Of a DNA stretch of 64,000 nucleotides, positions 45,301-54,300 are shown piece by piece (within the stretch, counting starts at the first letter, position 1; each line of letters starts with the position of its first letter). The DNA is from Neostapfia colusana. Taxonomy: Eukaryota; Streptophyta; Magnoliopsida; Poales; Poaceae. The notes below the pieces were generated by a model. It searched no databases, was not told where the DNA came from, and saw only the letters and a program-made list of their open reading frames with translations. The stretch spans positions 57,883,671 through 57,947,670 of the forward strand of contig JASWHV010000008.1 of the NCBI GenBank assembly GCA_030760725.1, written 5' to 3'. Both the position numbers and the translations under genes were made by a program.

Positions 45301-48300
45301 GAAGGGAGGAGTACACAACGGCCAGCTGTACCTCACTCGGGAGGAGTGGGAGGCACAGCGGAAGGAGGAGCGGTCTACCCAGTCCGCGGGTTCTTCTAAG
45401 AGGGGCGGCCGAAAGGGCCCGCCCAAGAAGAACGGAGGCAAGAAGGGAGGTTCCGGAAAGGATATTCCGCGGGACCAGTGCAGGAAGTGCGGGAAGAAGG
45501 GCCACTGGGCCAGGGAGTGTCGGTCGAAGCCTAAGGAGGAGCCGCAGCAGCAGGCTTTCGTGGCAAAGGCGGAGGAGGAGGGTGCCTTGTTTATGACAAG
45601 GGTGGCCTCAGTACAGGAGGAGCCTGTACAGGAACGTCCTATGCGCCCACTGGAGATAGTGGAGGGACGTGTCTTCGCTCACTGCAGCAACGACGATGAC
45701 TTTGACGACACTCGTTGGTACCTCGACACGGGCGCGACCAACCACATGACGGGTTCACGCGCCGTCTTCTCCGAGCTCGATGAAAACATCGTCGGAACCA
45801 TCAAGTTTGGCGATAATTCCGTCGTGCGTATCCAGGGGAAGGGTACGATCCTATTCGCCGCCAAGACGGGTGAGCACAGGAGGCTCACCGGCGTCTACCT
45901 CATCCCACGCCTCACCACCAACCTCATCAGCGTTGGCCAGCTGGATGAGGATGGCTACAGCATCACGGTGCAAGGAGGAGTGATGCACATACGGGATGAG
46001 CAGCAGCGTCTCCTCACACGAGTTCAGCGCGACGACAGCAAGCTGTACTCCATCAGGCTCAACATCACACGTCCGGTTTGCCTAACTGCGAGGCGTGATG
46101 ATGTTGCGTGGCGTTGGCACGAACGCTACGGACACGTCGGCTTCCAGGCGCTTCGGAAGTTGGCACGAGAGGAGATGGTGCTCGGGCTTCCAAAAATTGA
46201 TCATGTCGATCAATTGTGCGAAGCTTGCTTGGTCGGGAAGCAGAGGCGCTCCAGCTTCCCCAAGCAAGCTCGGCGGCGCGCGGAGGGCGCGCTCGACCTT
46301 GTCCACGGCGACATCTGTGGGCCTATCACGCCGACGACTCCAGGTGGCAAGAAGATGTTCTTGTTGCTTGTGGATGACATGAGCCGCTATATGTGGCTCT
46401 ATCTTCTAGCAACCAAGGACAAGGCGCTCGACTTAATTCAGCAATTCAAAGCGACAGCTGAATTAGAGTCCGGGAGGAGGCTGAAGCTACTCCGTACTGA
46501 TCGCGGAGGGGAGTTCACCTCACAGGAGTTCGGCGAGTACTGCACTCAGCACGGAGTACAACGTCAGCTCACAGCCCCGTATACGCCGCAGCAAAACGGG
46601 GTTGTGGAGCGGCACAACCAGACGGTGGTCGGCATGGCGAGGAGCATGTTGAAGGCGAAGGGTATGCCCGGGATATTTTGGGGTGAGGCAATTATCACGG
46701 TTGTCTATATCCTGAATCGATCCCCTACCCGCGGCCTCGACGGGAAGACGCCATATGAAGCTTGGCATGGAGAGCGACCAGCCGTCAATTATTTCCGAAC
46801 TTTTGGGTGCGTGGGGCATGTCAAGAACACGCGCCCCCACTTGAAAAAGTTGGAAGACCGGAGTACTCCGATGATTTTTCTTGGCTATGCTGCAGGGACG
46901 AAGGGATATAGGATGTATAATCCGGCTGATGGGCGTACACACATATCACGTGACGTGATATTCGACGAGGCGGCCAAGTGGGACTGGGGAGAAGGAGCAG
47001 GAGAAGAGGACTACACCGCCTTCCACGTCGACTCCTTAGGTCCAGCAGGTGCTGGACCTGCTGTTTCAGCACCCGGAGAGGTGCTGCAGGGTCCGGAGAG
47101 GCCGAACAGCACCCCTGCAGTGCCCAGGAGGGGCACAGAAGGGTCTGTACAGACCCTAGGAGTTCCTGCGCCAGCCTCCAGACCTGCTGGAAAGAGTCCA
47201 GCACCTGCAGCGTCGCCCCAAGGGCCCCTGCAGGGGCTGTCCAGCGCAAATCAGGGCTGGGACAGTCCTGCACGGGGGTCAGCAGCAGTGGGGGGTTCCG
47301 GACTTGAAGATTCCAGCACCTTCGTCACGCCCCGGCACCCTCCACGGCCCATCCGCTTCGCCACGCCGCCGACGGACGTCGGCAGCAACATCGACGTCTA
47401 CCACGACGACAACGCTGCACTTCGGTTCCGCACGATGCGCAACGTGCTGGGAACCCTCACCCCTCCTGGTAAGGCTGAGCGCCCACCAAGCTTGGAGGAC
47501 GGGGAGCTTATGTTCATCACCGCGGAGGAGCCCACGTCCTTCGCCGATGCTGAGGAACACCCGTGCTGGAGACGGGCCATGCTCGAGGAGATGGAGTCCA
47601 TAGAAGAAAACAAGACTTGGCAACTTGTTGATCTTCCTGCAGGACACAAGCCCATTGGCCTCAAATGGGTGTTTAAGGTGAAGAAGGACGAGCATGGGGA
47701 GGTGGTGAAGCACAAGGCTCGACTGGTGGCAAAAGGCTATGTCCAACGGCAAGGAATAGACTTTGACGAGGTATTTGCTCCTGTAGCTCGTCTCGAATCT
47801 ATTCGCTTGCTCCTTGCAGTTGCTGCACACAAGGGGTGGGAGGTACACCACATGGACGTGAAGAGCGCCTTCTTGAACGGCGACTTGATGGAGGAGGTGT
47901 ACGTCTCCCAACCCGCTGGCTTCATCATCGACGGAGCCGAACACAAGGTGTATCGGCTCAAGAAAGCTTTATATGGACTTCGTCAGGCGCCCAGGGCCTG
48001 GAATGCCAAGCTCAACGATAGCTTGCTATCGCTTGGTTTCCAGAAGAGTACGAGCGAGCACGGTATTTATTTCCGTGGGGCTGAAGATGAGAAGCTCATC
48101 GTCGGCGTGTACGTCGACGATCTCGTGATCACAGGAGGAGGCGATCTCAAGAAGTTCAAAGGGAAGATGATGAAGAGGTTCAAGATGAGCGACTTGGGTC
48201 TCTTGTCATATTATCTTGGCCTGGAGGTGCGACAAACTGATGCAGGGATAAGCGTTGGGTAGGCGGCCTACGCTTCCAAACTTGTCTCTAAAGCTGGCCT

Positions 48301-51300
48301 GAAAGGATGCAATCCCTGTGCATTTCCCATGGAGCAAGGCCTCAAGCTTTGCAAGACAAGTGATAGCCCGTTGGTGCATGCAACGGACTATAGGAGCTTG
48401 GTTGGAGGGCTGCGATACTTGGTGAACACACGTCCCGATCTTGCCTACTCGGTCGGGTACGTGAGTCGGTTTCTGGAGGAGCCCAAGGAGGATCACTTTG
48501 CTGCAGTCAAACGCATTGTACGCTACATAGCGTGTACAATCAACTATGGAGTCTTCTATGCAAGAGGAGGAGACATGGAGCTTATTGGGTACTCGGATAG
48601 TGACTATGCGGGAGACGTGGAGGACCGCAAGAGCACAAGCGGGGTGCTGTTTTGTCTTGGAAACAGCCCCGTTTCATGGCAGTCCTGCAAGCAGAAGGTG
48701 GTGGCCTTGTCCTCATGTGAAGCAGAGTATATCGCAGCAGCTCAAGGAGCATGTCAAGGTATATGGATGGCACGGCTGATGGAGGACTTAGCTGAAAAAT
48801 CGAAGGCGCCGGTGCTACGGGTTGATAACAAGTCAGCTATAGACTTGAGCAAAAATCCGGTACACCATGACAGAAGCAAGCACATCGACGTCAAGTACCA
48901 CTACATACGGGAGTGTGTGGATAGCGGTACTATTGTGCTTGAGCAAATCTCCACTCAAGACCAGATGGCGGACATCTTGACCAAGGCTCTTGGAAGACAG
49001 AAGTTCGTGGAGATGAGAAGAAGGATCGGGATTCTAGACATGGGCCAGTGTCAGGATCAGGAGGAGAATGTGGGCTGATCTGCCCCTGGCCCAGGCCGGC
49101 CCCTCCCTGGCCCAGGGCGGCCAGAACTGGGCCAAGTGGCTGGTCAGCCCTGGCCCAGGCCGGAGTCCCTTTCTAGAAGGTTTTTGAGTTTAATCTTCTT
49201 AGAGATAGATTAAAAGATCCTTTGTAACAGATTAGAACTCTTGTAAGGGGGGGCTATATATACAAGCCAAAAACACCCCAAATTGTGAGAGAGATCAATA
49301 CAGAAAATTTTCCTCCACTTTTCTAACCCTAGCCGCCTCTCTCCCTCCTGCCCTAGCCGCCGGCCTAGCCTCTGCCCTAGCCGCCGCCCAGCTCCTGCCC
49401 TAGCCGCCGCCTCCTCTGCAGCCCTAGCCGCCACCAGGGGCTAGAACCAGCCGCCGCCCCTGTTTTTCCCTCTGTTCTGCGTCTCTTCAACACCAGAACA
49501 GATCGGGCATCTCCTGATTTCTTCCCTGATCTGTTCTCCCAAGAACAGAATCAATCTGCTCAGTTTTCTGCACCAGAACTGTTCTTCTCCTTGCTGTTAT
49601 TCCTCTGTTGTTGGCTGAAGAATTTTTCTGGTCTGTCTTCAGGGAAGACAGATTGATCTGCTAGGGCAGATCGGTTTATTCAGCAAGAACAGGGACAGTT
49701 TCAGCGCCGGAATTGCAACAGTTTCCATGGAGTCTAGGAGGACAATATGCACAACACATCAAGATTGAAATCAGCAAGGACTGGATGATCTGATTTGTAT
49801 AGCTCATAGCTTGCTAACGGATGATATGCTTGGAATTTGCATGGGTAGGACATGAATAAACTCTCAGATCGAGATTTCAAGTACCTAATTTTGAGTCATT
49901 TTCTTTAGGTGTGGTCTAGTGATGTAATGCATCGAACCATCTCGACTGCACCTTTAGAGCGAGCTGCTTAAAAAGGGGTGGAATGTTACAGATAGTCGTT
50001 GGGTCTTTATGGGCCGATGCAGTACTGTAGCGGCAGCTAGGATTAGGATTTTAGGTTAGCCTTCTCTTATAAAGAGTATCATTGTGTACTCTAGAAGTTA
50101 AACAAGAAAATAGATCATAAAAACTACCCCAAGAGCTGAGTTGGTAGATCTATGTGTCTAATTATCCTTATATAATTCCAGCCATTGCTGGAATAAGTCT
50201 TGTAGTCCTTTGGTCTTTGGTCCCCTAGTCCCTTGTACCCTAGTCCTTTAGTTTGTTGCACTTTAGTCCTTGGTCTTTGTTGTACTCTAGTCCTTTGGTC
50301 TTTGTGGCCCTAATTAGGACAGCATCTAAGGACACTAGGACAGCATATTAAGGACACTAGGACAGCATCTTAGTGTCAGCCATGGACAGCATATTAGGAC
50401 AGCATCTAAGCATCTTAGACTAGCATCTTTGTGGCATATGCTTGGCTGCCATGGCAGCTATAAATATGTAGCCTCAACCCCTTGGGTTGGCATGGCATTG
50501 TGTGAGAAATAGACAAGAAAATTGCCCCAACTCCTAGTGTCATCCTCTCTTTCAATGAGAGTAAGAATTCAGCTACTAACATTTGGTATCAGAGCCGTTC
50601 TATCCTGTAGCTTAAATATCTCCTGCTCATCCCCTTCCCGCACCTCTCTCCGTCCGCAACCGGCAGCAGGAACACCTGCTGTTCCAGCTCATTCCTCTCC
50701 TGCACAGACGAGCAGCAGCTTGTCTTCCACATACAGCAGCCCTTCCCCACTAGTGCGCCATGTCCGACGGACAGTCTCAGCGCTCGGTCGCCTCGAGCGC
50801 GCGGCAGACGGAGGTCGCCGCGGCAGAGGAGCGCGAGCGAGCGGCGGCAGAGACTGCGGCGACGGCGGCAATGGCGGCAAGGTTGGCGGCGGCGGAACTG
50901 GCAGCAGCAAGGGCGGAAGTGGAAGCAGCGGCGGCGGCGGCTGTAGCGCGTGCGGCGGCAGCGGAGCTGGAGGCTCTGCGCGGCAGTAGCTCCAGCGGCT
51001 CTGTCGACGGCGGCGTCGACGATGAGCTCAGGCCGGTGAGGGAGGCGGCGCGAGCACGAGAGGTGCAGCTAGCAGCCGCGCGCCCCCATGGGCACGACAA
51101 CCGCAGCCCAGACGGGCGCGGACGCGCCGGTGGCGCTCCCGGCGGCGGCGGCGGCTGGGTCCACGGGGTCCAGGCCATTGTCAGGGACGTCGGTCCCGGC
51201 GGTGGGTGGCCTACCCTCACCAAGACCAACTACGTCGAGTGGGCCGCGGTGATGAGGGTACGGCTCCAGGTGCGACACATGTGGGAAGCAGTTCAGTACG

Positions 51301-54300
51301 GCGACGTCGACTACTACGAGGATCGACGGGCGTTGGATGCCCTCATTGCTGCAGTCCCGCCCGAGATGCAGTTCTCGCTTTCCAAGAAGCGGACTGCTAA
51401 GGAGGCATGGGATGCCATCGCTGCAGCACGCATCGGCAGCGACCGCGCCCGCAAGTCCACACTGCAGGCGCTTCGCAAGGAGTGGGAGAACCTGACCTTT
51501 AAGCCAGGTGAGGACGTTGATGACTTTGCGCTCCGTCTCAACACTTTGTTGCAGAAGTTGGTGCAGTTCGGCGACGACACCTACAACGAAGAGAGAGCTG
51601 TCGAGAAGCTCCTTCGGTGCATCCCCGAGAAGTACAAGCAGATCGCTCGCTCGATCGAGTCTCTGCTGGACCTCTCCACGATGTCGATTGAAGAGGCGAT
51701 AGGTCGCCTCAAGGTCGTCGACAACGACGAACCACAACCTCTCTCGGGGCCTATCACCATTGGCGGGAAGCTTCATCTCACTCGCGAGCAGTGGGAGGCT
51801 GGCCAGGGTGACCGGAAGAAGGGGGAGTCCTCTTCCTCGACAGGCGGCCGCAAGCGCGGCAAGTCGCGCAAGGGGCGTGGAGGTACCCAGGCCGGGGCAC
51901 GCGGACGTACCGAGGGTGGCGCCCGCGGAGGCGCCCAGGGCGGCACCGTCGGCAACCACAAGCCGACACGAGACGACACCTGCCACAACTGTGGCAAGCT
52001 TGGTCATTGGGCCAGGGAGTGTCGACAGCCACGACGTGGCCAGGCCCACGTGGCACAAGTGGAGAAGGAGGCCCACGTGGCACAGGTAGAGGAGGAGCCA
52101 GCTTTGCTTCTGGCACACGGAAGCATCAAGCCACCTCTAGTGGCATCGACCGCAGCGGCTCTCCTTCATCTTGATGAGCCAAAAGCACACGCTTTCCTCG
52201 GCGACGGCTCCAGCAACGACAAGACTGACGGGTGGTGCCTCGACACCGGCGCCACCCATCACATGACTGGTCGACGGGAGTTCTTCGTTGAGCTTGACTC
52301 CAATGTCCGAGGCTCTGTCAAGTTTGGTGACGCCTCCGGCGTGGAGATCAAGGGTGTTGGCTCCGTCATCCTCACCGCCGAGTCTGGTGAGCACAGGCTG
52401 CTCGTCGGAGTCTACTACATCCCCGCATTGAGAAACTCCATCATCAGCTTGGGACAGCTGGATGAGAACGGTTCGCGCGTGGAGATTAAGGACGGAGTCA
52501 TGAGGATTTGGGATCGCCATCGTCGCCTTCTTGCCAAGGTAACTAGAGGCACCAATCGACTCTATGTCCTTCACGTGCAGGTAGCACAGCCTGTCTGCCT
52601 TGCCACTCGTCGGGACGACGAGGCATGGCAGTGGCACGAGCGCTTTGGGCATCTTCACTTCGAGGCCCTAAAGCAGCTCAGTGCCAAGGAGATGGTGCGA
52701 GGCATGCCATGCCTTGACCACGTGGAGCAGCTCTGCGACGTCTGCGTATTGACGAAGCAGAGGCGACTTCCTTTTCCCCAGCAGTCGAGCTTTCGAGCTA
52801 AGGAACGGCTCGAGCTCGTTCACGGGGACTTGTGTGGCCCGGTGACACCAGCTACACCGGGAGGACGACGCTACTTCCTGCTGCTCGTCGACGACCTCTC
52901 CCGCTACATGTGGGTCGTGGTCCTTGGCAGCAAGGGAGAGGCTGCGAACGCCATCAGGCGCGCGCAGGCCATTGCGGAGGCGGAGTGCGGCCGCAAGCTG
53001 CGTGTGCTACGCACCGACAACGGCGGCGAATTCACGGCGGCTGAATTCGCGTCGTATTGCGCGGATGAGGGTGTTCAGCGCCACTACTCCGCGCCCTACA
53101 GCCCGCAGCAGAACGGCGTCGTCGAGCGGCGCAACCAGACGGTTGTGGGGATGGCTCGGGCCCTCCTCAAGCAGAGGGGAATGCCGGCTATCTTCTGGGG
53201 AGAGGCGGTGGTGACGGCTGTCTACATCCTCAACCGCTCGCCCACCAAGGCTCTCAACGGCAGGACGCCGTACGAGGCTTGGTATGGGCGCAAGCCGGCG
53301 GTCTCTCATCTACGGGTCTTCGGCTGCCTCGCGTTTGCCAAGGAGCTTGGCCACATCAGCAAGCTCGACGACAGGAGCACTCCGGGGGTGTTCATCGGCT
53401 ACGCGGAGGGCTCGAAGGCCTACCGCATTCTCGACCCAGAGACACAACGTGTGCGCACGACGCGCGACGTTGTGTTCAACGAAGGGCGAGGATGGGCATG
53501 GGACAAGGCGGTGGACGACGGTTCGACCTCGACGCACGACGACTTCATCGTCGACTACGTCCACTTCAAGGGAGTTGGGGGAGTAGGCAACTCTTCTCCA
53601 CCGAGCGTGTCTACCCCAACCCCCGACCGTCCACCTCCACCTCAGCCGGCGACCCCACGCACTCCAGCACCGACGGCCACTCCTCCGGGCACGCCCACTC
53701 CGTCCCCAGCTCGTGTCGAGCACGGCCCAGTGGAGTTTGTTACTCCGCTCTCCCACGACGAGGAGCGCCTCGACGGGTGCTACGACGGCGAGCCGTTGCG
53801 GTATCGCAAGATGGAGAACATTCTCGGCAACCAGCCGGTGTCGGGACTGGCCCCTCACGATCTGGATGATCGAGATCTGGAGGCGCAGTTGCACCTTGCG
53901 TGCGATGACGGCGAGCCTCGGTCTTTTGCGGAGGCCGAGAAACACGCGGCATGGCGTGCTGCGATGCAGTCGGAGATGGACGCGGTTGAGACGAACCGCA
54001 CTTGGGAGCTTGCTGATCTCCCTCGTGGTCACCGTGCGATCACCCTTAAGTGGGTGTTCAAGTTGAAGAGGGATGAAGCCGGCGCCATCGTCAAGCACAA
54101 GGCTCGCTTGGTAGCACGCGGCTTCGTGCAGCAGGAGGGGATCGACTTCGACGATGCTTTTGCCCCCGTGGCACGGATGGAATCCGTGCGAATCCTTCTT
54201 GCACTTGCTGCCCAAGAAGGCTGGCGTGTCCAGCACATGGACGTCAAGTCGGCGTTTCTCAACGGCGACTTGAAGGAGGAGGTCTACGTACACCAGCCGC

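Larger units (their letters stand above)
43982..49720 (+). mobile_element. Ty1/copia element D, nested in C
   Basis: LTRs 43982-44632 (651 bp) and 49069-49720 (652 bp) differ at only about three sites by eye. The target duplication GTTTC is perfect (43977-43981 and 49721-49725). The primer binding site TGGTATCAGAGCCGG starts at 44637. The gag-pol frame is whole except for one stop. Confidence 0.95.
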
